Positions 34,664-43,999 of a DNA stretch of 64,000 nt are shown one piece after another. The position numbers were made by a program, and so were the translations under genes. The stretch lies in NCBI RefSeq assembly GCF_009193175.1, contig NZ_VUKE01000006.1:1-64000 (forward strand), given 5' to 3'. The notes beneath the pieces were generated by a model. The model worked only from the letters and a program-made list of their open reading frames with translations. It was not told where the DNA came from and ran no database searches. Position 1 is the first letter of the stretch. Every line of letters begins with the position of its first letter. Source of the stretch: Georgenia ruanii (lineage in GTDB: Bacteria; Actinomycetota; Actinomycetes; Actinomycetales; Actinomycetaceae).

Positions 34664-35542
34664 ATGATCAGGCAGCTGGACCAGGTGGCGGGCGAGGCGT
34701 GCAGCGACGTCCTGACCCTCGCCGAGGACGTCGCCCGCGAGGACGGGGTGCCCGCGCTCTCCGAGCAGACCCTGCTCGAGCTGCGCCACCCGGTGCGCCC
34801 GGTGCGCCACTTCCTCGTCGCCGACGACGACGGCCGGCTGGCCGGCTACGCCCAGCTCGACCCCGGCCCGAGCGCCAGCGCCGAGCTCGCCGTCGCCCCG
34901 GCCGCGCGCCGGCAGGGGGTGGGCCGGGCCCTGCTCGACGCGGTCCGGGCCGCCGCGCCGCAGGCGGCGATCTGGGCCCACGGCAACCTCACCGGCGCCC
35001 AGGCGCTCGCGGCCTCGGCCGGGCTGCGGGTGGTGCGCGAGCTGCTCCAGATGTCGGCGCCGCTGGGCCCGCTCGACGGCGCCGCGCTGCCCGGGCACCC
35101 GGCCGTGACCGTCCGGACCTTCACCCCGGGCCGGGACGAGCAGGACTGGGTCACCCTCAACGCCCGCGCCTTCGCCCACCACCCCGAGCAGGGCCGGATG
35201 AGCGTCGCGGACCTGCAGGCGCGCGAGGCCGAGGACTGGTTCGACCCGACCCTGCTCTGGCTCGCCTACCCCACCGGCGCGCCGGACGCCGCCCCGGCGG
35301 CGTCCATGTGGGTCAAGGTGGTGCCCGGGGAGAGCTCGGGGGAGATCTACGCCCTGGGCGTCGACCCGGGCGCCCAGGGGCAGGGCCTGGGCGGCATGCT
35401 CACCCGCCGGGCCATGGTCGAGCTCGCCCGGCGCGGGCTGCGCAGCGCCACCCTCTACGTCGAGGGGGACAACGACGCCGCCCTGCGCACGTACCAGAAG
35501 GAGGGCTTCCGGTGCGTCGCCATCGACGTCCAGTACCGGTGA
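34664..35542 (+). CDS. mshD: Mycothiol synthase
   Basis: A 292-residue tandem-GNAT enzyme. The N-terminal GNAT half has [20 protein letters not shown] and [20 protein letters not shown]; the C-terminal half has [15 protein letters not shown], then [20 protein letters not shown] with the acetyl-CoA-binding loop, and [18 protein letters not shown]. These are diagnostic of MshD, which acetylates cysteinyl-glucosaminyl-inositol to complete mycothiol, the main thiol of actinomycetes. It sits beside ppk1 and the phosphate genes, an arrangement also known in mycobacteria and streptomycetes near glnR. Confidence 0.95.
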   Translation: MIRQLDQVAGEACSDVLTLAEDVAREDGVPALSEQTLLELRHPVRPVRHFLVADDDGRLAGYAQLDPGPSASAELAVAPAARRQGVGRALLDAVRAAAPQAAIWAHGNLTGAQALAASAGLRVVRELLQMSAPLGPLDGAALPGHPAVTVRTFTPGRDEQDWVTLNARAFAHHPEQGRMSVADLQAREAEDWFDPTLLWLAYPTGAPDAAPAASMWVKVVPGESSGEIYALGVDPGAQGQGLGGMLTRRAMVELARRGLRSATLYVEGDNDAALRTYQKEGFRCVAIDVQYR

Positions 35543-35594
35543 GGCGTGCCGGCGGGCCGTCTCGGACACCCGCCCGTCACCTTCTGGTGGGACG

Positions 35595-38081
35595 ATGGGG
35601 GCTATGACGAGCTCCGAGCACACCGACGCCATCAGCCGCGCTGCGGACCCGGTGGGGCCGCGCGCCGAGGAGTCCGGGACCCGGGCCGCGGACGGCGTGG
35701 CCCCGGCCGGGGGCGGGACGGTCGACGACGTCCGGCCCGACGGCGGCACGGACGCGCGCTCCCCGGACCCGGCCCAGCTCGTCGACGACGCCGAGGACGA
35801 GCTCGCCGACCAGCTCGAGACCGACGCCGACGACGAGCTGGCCGCCCAGGCCCGCGCGATGGCCCGCATGCTCGGCGGGGTGTCCACGTCGGCGTCCTCC
35901 CTGTCCCGGCAGGTCCGGGAGGCCCGCGCCGAGGCGCTCGAGGACCACCTGCCGCCGTCGGAGGCCGAGCTGCCGGAGGGCCGCTTCGCCGACCGGGAGC
36001 TGAGCTGGCTGGCGTTCAACGAGCGGGTGCTCGAGCAGGCCGAGGACCAGGACCTCCCGCTCCTCGAGCGCGCCTGGTTCCTGGCGATCTTCGCCTCCAA
36101 CCTCGACGAGTTCTACATGGTCCGCGTCGCCGGCCTCAAGCGGCGCATGGCCACCGGCATGGCGGTCACCGCGGCGTCCGGCCTCTCGCCGCGCCAGGTG
36201 CTCGACGCCATCAGCGCCAAGGCGAAGGAGCTCGCCGTCCGGCACGCGCACGTCTTCGCCGACGACGTCCAGCCCAAGCTCGCCGAGGTCGGCATCGAGC
36301 TGCTGCACTGGGACGACCTCGGCCAGAGCGAGCAGGACCGGCTGCACAAGTTCTTCCGCAAGCAGATCTTCCCGGTGCTCACGCCGCTGGCGGTGGACCC
36401 GGCGCACCCCTTCCCGTACATCTCCGGCCTCTCGCTCAACCTCGCCGTGCTCGTGCGCAACCCCGCCTCGGGCAAGGAGCACTTCGCCCGGGTGAAGGTG
36501 CCGCCGCTGCTGCCGCGGTTCATCGCCGTCGACTCCGAGGGCCGCCCCTACCGGCCCGAGGACGTCCCGGCCGACGCCGGCGGCCGCACCGCCTTCGTGC
36601 CGCTGGAGGAGGTCATCGGCCACCACCTCGACGCGCTCTTCCCCGGCATGGAGATCATCGAGCACCACACCTTCCGGGTCACCCGCAACGAGGACCTCGA
36701 GGTCGAGGAGGACGACGCCGAGAACCTCCTCAAGGCCCTCGAGAAGGAGCTCGTGCGGCGCCGCTTCGGCCCCGCCGTGCGGCTGGAGGTCGCCGAGGGC
36801 ATCAGCCCGCACGTGCTCGACCTGCTCATGCGCGAGCTGCAGGTGGGGGAGAAGGACGTCTTCCACCTGCCCGCCCCGCTGGACCTGACCGGCCTGGACC
36901 TCGTGCACGACCTGGACCGGCCGAGCCTGAAGTACCCCAAGTTCGTGCCGGTGACGGCCCAGGGGCTGGCGGAGGTCGAGTCGGCCAACCCCACGGACTT
37001 CTTCAACGCCATCCGCCAGCAGGACATCCTCCTGCACCACCCCTACGACTCGTTCTCGACGTCGGTGCAGCAGTTCATCGCCCAGGCCGCCGCGGACCCG
37101 CACGTGCTGGCCATCAAGCAGACGCTGTACCGCACCTCCGGGGACTCCCCGATCGTCGACGCCCTCATCGACGCCGCCGAGGCCGGCAAGCAGGTGCTCG
37201 CCATCGTCGAGATCAAGGCCCGCTTCGACGAGCAGGCGAACATCACCTGGGCGCGCAAGCTCGAGCAGGCCGGCGTGCACGTCGTCTACGGCATCGTCGG
37301 GCTCAAGACGCACGCCAAGCTGTGCCTGGTGGTGCGCCAGGAGCCGGACGGGCTCCGCCGCTACTGCCACGTCGGCACCGGCAACTACCACCCTAAGACC
37401 GCCCGCGGCTACGAGGACCTCGGGCTGCTCACGTGCGACCGGGACGTCGGCCAGGACCTCACGCGCCTGTTCAACCAGCTCTCCGGCTACGCCCCGCGCA
37501 CCCGGTTCCACCGGCTGCTCGTCGCGCCGCGCTCCATCCGCCCCGGCCTCATCGAGCGGATCGAGCGGGAGATCGAGAACAAGCGCGCCGGCCGGCCGGC
37601 GTGGGTGAAGTTCAAGGCGAACTCCATCGTCGACGAGGCGATCATCGACGCGCTGTACCGGGCCAGCCAGGCCGGCGTGCCGGTCGACGTCGTCGTGCGC
37701 GGCATCTGCGCCCTGCGGGCCGGGGTGCCGGGCCTGAGCGAGAACATCCGGGTGCGGTCCATCCTGGGCCGCTTCCTCGAGCACGCCCGCATCTACGCGT
37801 TCGGCAACGACGGCGACCCCGAGGTGTGGATCGGCTCCGCGGACCTCATGCACCGCAACCTCGACCGCCGCGTCGAGGCGCTGATCCGGATCGTCGACCC
37901 GGGACAGATCGACTTCCTCGTCGAGCTGCTCGACGTGTCGGTGGCGGACACGACGTCCACCTGGCACCTCGGCACCGACGGGTGGCACCGGGTCAACCGG
38001 GGCCCGGACGGGCAGCGCCTGGACGACCTGCAGGAGATGCTCATGGCGCGCGCCCGCAGCCGCGTCGCCGCCCGCCGGTGA
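35595..38081 (+). CDS. ppk1: Polyphosphate kinase 1
   Basis: An 828-residue enzyme (start 35595; 35604 also possible). The kinase domains begin near 130 with [20 protein letters not shown]. Phosphohistidine candidates are His573 in [13 protein letters not shown] and His753 in [12 protein letters not shown], both in phospholipase-D-like folds; ATP-site residues follow in [20 protein letters not shown]. The first 110 residues are an acidic, disordered extension ([20 protein letters not shown]) not seen in most PPK1. The enzyme builds polyphosphate from ATP. Its stop overlaps the Nudix gene start, so both are co-translated. Confidence 0.96.
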   Translation: MGAMTSSEHTDAISRAADPVGPRAEESGTRAADGVAPAGGGTVDDVRPDGGTDARSPDPAQLVDDAEDELADQLETDADDELAAQARAMARMLGGVSTSASSLSRQVREARAEALEDHLPPSEAELPEGRFADRELSWLAFNERVLEQAEDQDLPLLERAWFLAIFASNLDEFYMVRVAGLKRRMATGMAVTAASGLSPRQVLDAISAKAKELAVRHAHVFADDVQPKLAEVGIELLHWDDLGQSEQDRLHKFFRKQIFPVLTPLAVDPAHPFPYISGLSLNLAVLVRNPASGKEHFARVKVPPLLPRFIAVDSEGRPYRPEDVPADAGGRTAFVPLEEVIGHHLDALFPGMEIIEHHTFRVTRNEDLEVEEDDAENLLKALEKELVRRRFGPAVRLEVAEGISPHVLDLLMRELQVGEKDVFHLPAPLDLTGLDLVHDLDRPSLKYPKFVPVTAQGLAEVESANPTDFFNAIRQQDILLHHPYDSFSTSVQQFIAQAAADPHVLAIKQTLYRTSGDSPIVDALIDAAEAGKQVLAIVEIKARFDEQANITWARKLEQAGVHVVYGIVGLKTHAKLCLVVRQEPDGLRRYCHVGTGNYHPKTARGYEDLGLLTCDRDVGQDLTRLFNQLSGYAPRTRFHRLLVAPRSIRPGLIERIEREIENKRAGRPAWVKFKANSIVDEAIIDALYRASQAGVPVDVVVRGICALRAGVPGLSENIRVRSILGRFLEHARIYAFGNDGDPEVWIGSADLMHRNLDRRVEALIRIVDPGQIDFLVELLDVSVADTTSTWHLGTDGWHRVNRGPDGQRLDDLQEMLMARARSRVAARR

Positions 38082-39064
38082 GCCCGCGCGCGGCGACGGC
38101 CGCCCGGACCACCGTCCAGGCCGCCGGGGCGCTCGTGTGGCGCGTGCACAAGCGCCGGCTCGAGGTCCTCGCCGTCCACCGGCCCCGCTACGACGACTGG
38201 TCCTGGCCCAAGGGCAAGGTCGAGGACGGCGAGAGCCTGGTCGCCTGCGCGGTGCGGGAGGTGGCCGAGGAGACCGGGGTCCACGTGGCGCTGGGCCAGC
38301 CGCTGCCCGTGGTGACGTACAAGAACGGCGACGGGCGCACCAAGGCCGCCCACTACTGGGCCGCCCAGGTGATCGGCGACGGCGCCCAGAGCGTCATGGG
38401 CCGCGACGACGTCGTCCCCGCGCCGGCCTCGGAGATCGACGACGCCCGGTGGGTGGACGTGCGCAAGGCCCCCGCCCTGCTCACCTACCCCCACGACCTC
38501 GAGCCGCTGGGCGCGCTGGTGGACCAGTGGCACGACGAGCGGCTGCGCACCTGGACGATGGCGGTGGTCCGGCACGCCCGGGCCCGCAAGCGCTCGGCCT
38601 GGAACGGCGGGGAGGCGACCCGCCCGCTCACCCCGGCCGGCACCCTCCAAGCGGAGCACCTGGTGCCGCTGCTCGCGGCCTACGGCATCGAGGACGTCAT
38701 GACCTCCCCGTGGGAGCGGTGCGCCGCCACCGTGCGGCCCTACCTCGAGGCCACCGGCATCGGCGCGGAGCTGCGGCCCGAGCTGACCGAGGACGCCCAC
38801 GCCCGCGACCCCCGGCCGGTCCGGGCCCTGCTCCGGGGCGAGCTCACCCGCCGGGACGTGCCCGTGGCGCTGTGCACCCACCGGCCCGTGCTGCCCACGG
38901 TGGTCGAGGAGATCGCCCGGCGCACCCCGCACCGGATCATGCGTCAGGTGCCCGAGTCCGACCCCTGGCTCAAGACCGCCGAGATGCTCGTGGTGCACCT
39001 GGCCCAGCGGCCGGGCCGGCGGGCCGCCGTCGTCGCGCTGGAGAAGCACCGGCCCGCGGCCTGA
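38078..39064 (+). CDS. mutT1: Nudix hydrolase with C-terminal histidine-phosphatase domain (MutT1-like)
   Basis: A 328-residue protein from a GTG overlapping the ppk1 stop. The N-terminal Nudix domain has [10 protein letters not shown] and the box [20 protein letters not shown] followed by TGV. From about 165 a histidine-phosphatase domain follows with [16 protein letters not shown] (RHxR-like), [17 protein letters not shown] and the second His in [12 protein letters not shown]. This fusion is the mycobacterial MutT1 type, which removes phosphates from 8-oxo-dGTP and diadenosine polyphosphates. Pairing with ppk1 suggests linked polyphosphate and nucleotide metabolism. Confidence 0.92.
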   Translation: MSPRAATAARTTVQAAGALVWRVHKRRLEVLAVHRPRYDDWSWPKGKVEDGESLVACAVREVAEETGVHVALGQPLPVVTYKNGDGRTKAAHYWAAQVIGDGAQSVMGRDDVVPAPASEIDDARWVDVRKAPALLTYPHDLEPLGALVDQWHDERLRTWTMAVVRHARARKRSAWNGGEATRPLTPAGTLQAEHLVPLLAAYGIEDVMTSPWERCAATVRPYLEATGIGAELRPELTEDAHARDPRPVRALLRGELTRRDVPVALCTHRPVLPTVVEEIARRTPHRIMRQVPESDPWLKTAEMLVVHLAQRPGRRAAVVALEKHRPAA

Positions 39065-39078
39065 CCCGGACCCGGCGG

Positions 39079-39147
39079 CCAGCCCGCCACTGTGGCTGCG
39101 ACCAGCCCGCCACGGTGGCTGCGACCAGGCTGGCACGGTGGCTGCGC
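39079..39147. repeat. Three tandem 23-bp direct repeats upstream of pstS1
   Basis: Units start at 39079, 39102 and 39125, each 23 bases. The first two differ at one position and the third at several (begins CCAGGCTGGCAC). The shared core is GTGGCTGCG. The array begins 15 bases after mutT1 ends and stops about 40 bases before the PHO box. It may be regulatory or an arbitrary duplication. Confidence 0.8.
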
Positions 39148-39185
39148 GACGGGGTTGCGGAAATGTGACGCAACCGTCGCGCACG

Positions 39186-39240
39186 GTTCACCCCGCGTTC
39201 ACCGTTCGACAGCCATGCGGTCACCCTCGGTCCCTAACGT
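39186..39240 (+). promoter_or_regulatory. PHO-box promoter of pstS1
   Basis: Direct 11-base units GTTCACCCCGC (39186) and GTTCACCGTTC (39197) are followed after one degenerate unit by GGTCACCCTCG (39219), giving a regular 11-base phase. A -10-like TAACGT follows at 39235-39240. Streptomyces PhoP binds 11-nt repeats of the form GTTCACC. This predicts induction of the operon when phosphate is low. Confidence 0.85.
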
Positions 39241-39299
39241 CGCGTCGTGGTCGGCCACTTTCCCCCCTACGCGCCGGCCCACCGACACAGAGGATGGAA

Positions 39300-40439
39300 T
39301 TGACCGTGAAGCTTGCAGGTAGCCGCCGCGTGGCGGGAATGGCCGCGATCAGCGCCCTGGCGATCACCCTGGCCGCGTGCAGCAGCGACACCAAGGCCGA
39401 GGAGGGCGCGAGCGCGGACGCCTCGGCCTCCGAGGGTGCCGCCGCGCTGTCCGGCACGCTGCCCGGCGCCGGCGCCTCCTCCCAGGAGAAGGCCATGACC
39501 GGCTGGCTCGCCGGTTTCCAGGAGGCCAACCCCGACGTGCAGGTCTCCTACGACCCCACGGGCTCCGGCACCGGCCGCGAGATGTTCCTCAACGGCGCCG
39601 TGCTCTTCGGTGGCTCCGACTCGGCGTTCAAGCCCGAGGAGATCGAGTCCGCCAAGGAGCGTTGCTTCGGTGGCGAGGCCGTCGAGCTGCCCCTGTACAT
39701 CTCCCCGATCGCCGTGGCCTACAACCTGCCCGGCGTCGACGCGAAGAACATCAACCTCCAGCCCGAGACGCTCGCCAAGATCTTCGCCGGCGAGATCACG
39801 AAGTGGAACGACCCGGCCATCGCCGCGACGAACGAGGGCGTCGAGCTGCCCGCCACCAACATCGTCCCGGTGCACCGCTCCGACGACTCGGGCACCACGA
39901 AGAACTTCACCGACTACCTGGCGAAGGCCGGGAACGGCGCCTGGGCCCACGACGCCGCGGAGACCTGGCCGATCGAGGGGGGCCAGTCCGGCGCGCAGAC
40001 CTCCGGCGTCGTGCAGACCCTGCAGTCGGCCGAGGGCACCATCGCCTACCTCGACGCCTCTCAGGTGCCGGACGGGTTCGGCACCGTCGCCGTCGGCGTG
40101 GGTGACGAGTTCGTGCCGTTCTCCCCGGAGGCCGCGGCCGCCGTCGTCGACGCCTCCCCGGCCACCGACGACGCCACGGACCTGCGCCTGACCATCGACC
40201 TGGCCCGCGACACCCAGGAGTCCGGCTCCTACCCGATCGTGCTGGTCTCCTACTCGTTCGCGTGCTCCACCTACGACAGCGAGCAGGACGCCGAGAACGT
40301 CAAGGCGCTGCTGACCTACATCGCCTCCGAGGAGGGCCAGCAGCGCGCCGCCGACCCGAGCGTCGCCGGTTCCGCGCCGATCTCCGACACCCTCCGCGAG
40401 GAGGTCACGGCCGCGATCGAGAAGATCACCGCCGCGTGA
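39300..40439 (+). CDS. pstS: Phosphate ABC transporter substrate-binding lipoprotein PstS
   Basis: A 379-residue lipoprotein. TTG at 39300 has GAGG six bases upstream; the earlier ATG at 39294 overlaps that site, and a GTG at 39306 is also possible. A signal peptide ends at LAACSS with the lipid-modified Cys. PstS features include LPGAGASSQEKAMTGWLAGF, YDPTGSGTGREMFLNGAVLF, ELPLYISPIAVAYNLP and VPVHRSDDSGTTKNFTDYL, the phosphate-contacting loops. It captures phosphate at the cell surface for PstCAB. A near-identical second copy follows at 40759, each with its own PHO box. Confidence 0.93.
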   Translation: MTVKLAGSRRVAGMAAISALAITLAACSSDTKAEEGASADASASEGAAALSGTLPGAGASSQEKAMTGWLAGFQEANPDVQVSYDPTGSGTGREMFLNGAVLFGGSDSAFKPEEIESAKERCFGGEAVELPLYISPIAVAYNLPGVDAKNINLQPETLAKIFAGEITKWNDPAIAATNEGVELPATNIVPVHRSDDSGTTKNFTDYLAKAGNGAWAHDAAETWPIEGGQSGAQTSGVVQTLQSAEGTIAYLDASQVPDGFGTVAVGVGDEFVPFSPEAAAAVVDASPATDDATDLRLTIDLARDTQESGSYPIVLVSYSFACSTYDSEQDAENVKALLTYIASEEGQQRAADPSVAGSAPISDTLREEVTAAIEKITAA

Positions 40440-40451
40440 GCTGACTCTCGC

Positions 40452-40536
40452 GCGCTGATCCTCGATCAGCGCCGCGCGAGCTGATCCTCCTGATCAGAGC
40501 GCCTGGTGGGCCGGTCCTGCGGGACCGGCCCACCAG
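40452..40536. terminator. Three consecutive hairpins between pstS copies
   Basis: GCGCTGATC-CTC-GATCAGCGC (40452-40472), CTGATC-CTCCT-GATCAG just after, and a 15-bp perfect stem CTGGTGGGCCGGTCC/GGACCGGCCCACCAG (40503-40536). There is no U-run. They could end or attenuate pstS1 transcription, or stabilise its mRNA so that the binding protein is made in excess. Confidence 0.75.
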
Positions 40537-40687
40537 CGCATCCGGGACCCGCATCCCGTATCTTCACTCCCGATGTGTACCGCGATGTCGTCCGGTATGA
40601 CGCCCCGCACCCCGTCGGAGTGGAGAACCGTCCAAATGCGTGCCTGCCCCGAGCTTCGCGACACCTGTGAGGGACCCGACAAGGCTC

Positions 40688-40738
40688 GTTCACCGCGCGT
40701 TCACCTGCTGCCCGCCCTCCGGACACCGCGCGTGCTTA
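40688..40738 (+). promoter_or_regulatory. PHO-box promoter of pstS2
   Basis: Two adjoining 11-base units GTTCACCGCGC (40688) and GTTCACCTGCT (40699) precede a -10-like TTAGCC near 40735. The arrangement mirrors the pstS1 promoter, indicating independent phosphate control of the downstream pstS2CA genes. Confidence 0.8.
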
Positions 40739-40758
40739 GCCTCGGTCTCGCCCGGGCG

Positions 40759-41865
40759 GTGCGTCGCTCCCGGGGATCCCGGACAGAAGGTGGTACGCGT
40801 GCGACACGTCGCCGAGCAGGCCTCGTCGTGTCCGCCGCGCTCACGCTCGGGCTCGCCGGGTGCAGCGACGTCAGCACGCTGCCCGGCGCCGGGGCGTCGT
40901 CCCAGGAGGTCGCGATGACCGCCTGGATCGCCGGCTTCCAGGAGGCCCACAAGGACGTCGTCACGTCCTACGACCCGGTGGGCTCGGGCACGGGCCGCGA
41001 GATGTTCCTCAACGGCGCCGTGCTCTTCGCCGGCTCGGACGCCGCCATGAAGGAGAAGGAGCTGGCCCGGGTCGCGGAGCGGTGCTTCGGCGGCGAGGTC
41101 GTCGAGCTGCCGCTGTACATCTCCCCGATCGCCGTCGCCTACAACCTGCCCGGGCTGGGCACCGAGCACCTCAAGCTCCGCCCGGAGACCATCGCCGCCC
41201 TCTTCAACGGCGACATCGCCCGGTGGGACGACCCGGCCATCGCCGCGACCAACCCCGGCGTGGCGCTGCCCGACCTGCCGGTCGTGCCGGTCAACCGCTC
41301 GGACAACTCCGGCACCACCGAGAACTTCACCGAGTACCTCGCCGCCGCGGCCGGCGGCGCCTGGCCGCACGAGCCGAGCCAGACGTGGCCGCGCTCGGGC
41401 ACCCAGTCCGGCGCCCAGACCTCGGGCCTGATCGGCACCCTGCAGGGCGCCGAGGGCACCATCGGCTACGCCGACGCCGCCCAGGTCCCGGACACCCTCG
41501 GCACCGTCGCGGTCGGGGTGGGCGAGGACTTCGTGCCGGTCTCGCCGGAGGCGGCCGCGGCCGTCGTCGACGTCTCGGCGCCGGCTCCGGACGCCACGGA
41601 CCTGCGCGTGACCGTGGACCTCGCCCGCGACACCACGCAGGCCGGCACCTACCCGGTGGTGCTCATCTCCTACACCCTCGCCTGCTCGCGCTACGACAGC
41701 GAGCCCGACGTCGCCAACGTCAAGGCGCTGCTGAGCTACATCGCCTCCGAGCCGGGGCAGCAGCGCGCGGCCGACCCGGACGTCGCCGGGTCCGCCCCGA
41801 TCTCGGCGGCGTTGCGCCAGCGGGTGGACGCCGCCATCGGCCAGATCGCCGTCGCGGCCCCGTGA
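40759..41865 (+). CDS. pstS: Second PstS phosphate-binding lipoprotein
   Basis: In-frame GTG at 40759 gives 368 residues with a long basic leader before the hydrophobic stretch AGLVVSAALTLGLAGCS and lipobox Cys. The mature part matches PstS1 closely (LPGAGASSQEVAMTAWIAGF, GSGTGREMFLNGAVLF, VPVNRSDNSGTTENFTEYL). The best ribosome site (AGAAGG, 8 bases before a GTG at 40799) points to a start in another frame, which would need a one-base shift to yield the natural signal VRHVA followed by the hydrophobic run. A missing base there is possible. The gene heads pstC, pstA with short spacing. Confidence 0.87.
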   Translation: MRRSRGSRTEGGTRATRRRAGLVVSAALTLGLAGCSDVSTLPGAGASSQEVAMTAWIAGFQEAHKDVVTSYDPVGSGTGREMFLNGAVLFAGSDAAMKEKELARVAERCFGGEVVELPLYISPIAVAYNLPGLGTEHLKLRPETIAALFNGDIARWDDPAIAATNPGVALPDLPVVPVNRSDNSGTTENFTEYLAAAAGGAWPHEPSQTWPRSGTQSGAQTSGLIGTLQGAEGTIGYADAAQVPDTLGTVAVGVGEDFVPVSPEAAAAVVDVSAPAPDATDLRVTVDLARDTTQAGTYPVVLISYTLACSRYDSEPDVANVKALLSYIASEPGQQRAADPDVAGSAPISAALRQRVDAAIGQIAVAAP

Positions 41866-41903
41866 ACCGAACGACCAGAACTACGACACAACGCGGAGGA
41901 TCC

Positions 41904-42887
41904 GTGGTAGCCGCCAGCACACCCGAGGCCCCGCCCCGGGACCAGACCAGCCTTCGGCTGAGCCGTCCCCCGGGCCGCCTGGGCAACCCGGTCTTCGCCG
42001 GCATCTCGACCGGCGCGGGGATCGTCATCCTCGTCATCCTGGCGGCGGTGGCCGGCTTCCTGCTGGTGCGCTCCTGGCCCGCGATCAGCGCCTCCCAGGC
42101 GGAGTACGCCGAGGTCGGCTTCATGGGCGGCGAGAACCTGTGGCAGTACATCGCCCCGCTCATCTTCGGCACGCTGCTCTCCTCCGCGCTGGCGCTCCTC
42201 ATCGCCGTGCCGCTGAGCATCGCCATCGCGCTGTTCATCTCGCACTACGCCCCGCGCCGCGCCGCGCAGGGGCTGGGCTACCTCGTCGACCTCCTCGCCG
42301 CGATCCCCTCGGTGGTCTACGGCATGTGGGGCATGGCCTGGCTCGTGCCGGTGCTCAACCCCGCCTTCACGTGGGTGAGCGACACCCTCGGCTTCATCCC
42401 CCCGCTCAGCGGCTTCCAGGCCCCGGCGAAGAACATCATGACCGCCGGCATCGTGCTGGCGGTGATGATTCTCCCGATCATCACCGCGACCATCCGCGAG
42501 GTGTTCCTCCAGACCCCGCGCCTGCACGAGGAGGCCTCCCTCGCGCTGGGCGCGACGCGGTGGGAGATGATCCGGATGGCCGTCTTCCCGTTCGGCCGCT
42601 CGGGCATCATCAGCGCCTCGATGCTCGGCCTCGGCCGCGCCCTGGGCGAGACGATGGCCGTGCTGATGATCCTGTCGCCCGGGTTCCTCATCAACTTCTA
42701 TCTGCTCAAGCCGGGGCAGCACCAGTCGATCGCGGCGAACATCGCGAACCAGTTCCCGGAGGCCTCCGGGCTGGGCGCCGACGTCCTCATCGCGACCGGG
42801 CTCGCCCTGTTCGCCATCACCTTCGGCGTGAACCTCGTCGCGCGCTGGATCATCGCGCGCCGCGCCGAGTTCTCGGGAGCGAACTGA
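41904..42887 (+). CDS. pstC: Phosphate ABC transporter permease PstC
   Basis: A 327-residue permease. GTG at 41904 has GGAGGA upstream; a GTG overlapping the pstS2 stop at 41862 is less likely. Six membrane helices are predicted, with the first at ISTGAGIVILVILAAVAGFL. The permease EAA-type loop is EEASLALGATRWEMIRMAVF, and the family motif GRALGETMAVLMIL follows. With PstA it forms the membrane channel for PstS-delivered phosphate. Its TGA overlaps the pstA ATG (TGATG). Confidence 0.94.
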   Translation: MVAASTPEAPPRDQTSLRLSRPPGRLGNPVFAGISTGAGIVILVILAAVAGFLLVRSWPAISASQAEYAEVGFMGGENLWQYIAPLIFGTLLSSALALLIAVPLSIAIALFISHYAPRRAAQGLGYLVDLLAAIPSVVYGMWGMAWLVPVLNPAFTWVSDTLGFIPPLSGFQAPAKNIMTAGIVLAVMILPIITATIREVFLQTPRLHEEASLALGATRWEMIRMAVFPFGRSGIISASMLGLGRALGETMAVLMILSPGFLINFYLLKPGQHQSIAANIANQFPEASGLGADVLIATGLALFAITFGVNLVARWIIARRAEFSGAN

Positions 42888-43933
42888 TGACCGCCACCAC
42901 CTCCACCCTCACCACGCGCGCCGGCCGGCTGCCGGGCTGGACGCCGTGGGCCGTCCTCGCTGGCTCGTTCGCCCTCGTCCTCGTCCTCATGGTGCTGTTC
43001 GGCCAGCCCACCGTGGCCTCCGTGGCCTTCCTCGGCGCGCTGCTGTTCATCGTCGTCAACTGGGCGGTGTACCGCCGCGTCGAGGGCCAGCGGCCGGCCA
43101 AGGACCGCCTGGCGACGTCCCTCGTCACCGGCGCCTTCGTGCTGGCGATGGTCCCGCTGGTCTCCCTGGTGTGGATCGTCCTCAGGAACGGCCTGAAGCT
43201 GTTCAGCTGGGAGTTCCTCACCACCGACATGACCGGGGTCTTCGGTGACATGACCTCCGGCGGTGCCGCGCACGCGATCATCGGCACGCTGTGGGTCACC
43301 GGGATCGCCTCGGTCATCTCGATCCCGCTGGGCATCTTCACCGCGATCTACCTCGTGGAGTACGGCAAGGGCCGCCTGGCCCGGGCGATCACCGTGCTCG
43401 TCGACGTCATGACCGGCATCCCCTCGATCGTCGCCGGCCTGTTCGCCTTCGCGCTGTTCACCATCCTCGTCGGCCCCGCGTACCGCTCGGCGTTCATGGG
43501 CGCCGTCGCGCTCGCCGTGCTCATGACGCCGGTCGTCATCCGCTCCGTGGAGGAGATGCTCCGCCTGGTGCCCAACGAGCTGCGGGAGGCCGCCTACGCG
43601 CTCGGCGTGCCGAAGTGGCTGACCATCGTCAAGGTCGTGCTGCGCACCGCCATCGCCGGCATCACCACCGGCGTGATGATCGCCATCGCCCGCGTCATCG
43701 GGGAGACCGCGCCGCTGCTGATGACGGTGGGCATCATCTCCAACATCAACAACGACCCCTTCGAGGGGCGGATGGCGACCCTGCCGGTGTTCGCCTACCG
43801 GCAGTTCGCCCAGGGCGGCGTCGGCCTCGACCGCTCGTGGGCCGCGGCGCTGACCCTCGTCGCGATCGTCATGCTCCTCAACCTCGCCGCGCGCCTCGTG
43901 AGCCGGTACTTCGCCCCGAAGGGTGAGCGCTGA
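42887..43933 (+). CDS. pstA: Phosphate ABC transporter permease PstA
   Basis: A 348-residue permease with about eight helices; the first two (WAVLAGSFALVLVLMVLFG, VASVAFLGALLFIVVNWAVY) are an N-terminal extension typical of actinomycetes. The core carries GGAAHAIIGTLWVTGIASVI, DVMTGIPSIVAGLFAF, the loop REAAYALGVPKWLTIVKVVL and ARVIGETAPLLMTVG. It is co-translated with pstC. The pstB gene starts 66 bases downstream. Confidence 0.95.
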   Translation: MTATTSTLTTRAGRLPGWTPWAVLAGSFALVLVLMVLFGQPTVASVAFLGALLFIVVNWAVYRRVEGQRPAKDRLATSLVTGAFVLAMVPLVSLVWIVLRNGLKLFSWEFLTTDMTGVFGDMTSGGAAHAIIGTLWVTGIASVISIPLGIFTAIYLVEYGKGRLARAITVLVDVMTGIPSIVAGLFAFALFTILVGPAYRSAFMGAVALAVLMTPVVIRSVEEMLRLVPNELREAAYALGVPKWLTIVKVVLRTAIAGITTGVMIAIARVIGETAPLLMTVGIISNINNDPFEGRMATLPVFAYRQFAQGGVGLDRSWAAALTLVAIVMLLNLAARLVSRYFAPKGER

Positions 43934-43999
43934 TGCCGCTCACCCGCCCCCGCCCCTGCCTCGCCGGCCTCACCGCCGCCCTTCTAGGAAGGAACGCCC

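Noticed and set aside
35543-35594. GTCACCTTC before ppk1 as a possible PHO box
   Set aside because: Only one partial unit is present and no 11-base phased repeat follows.
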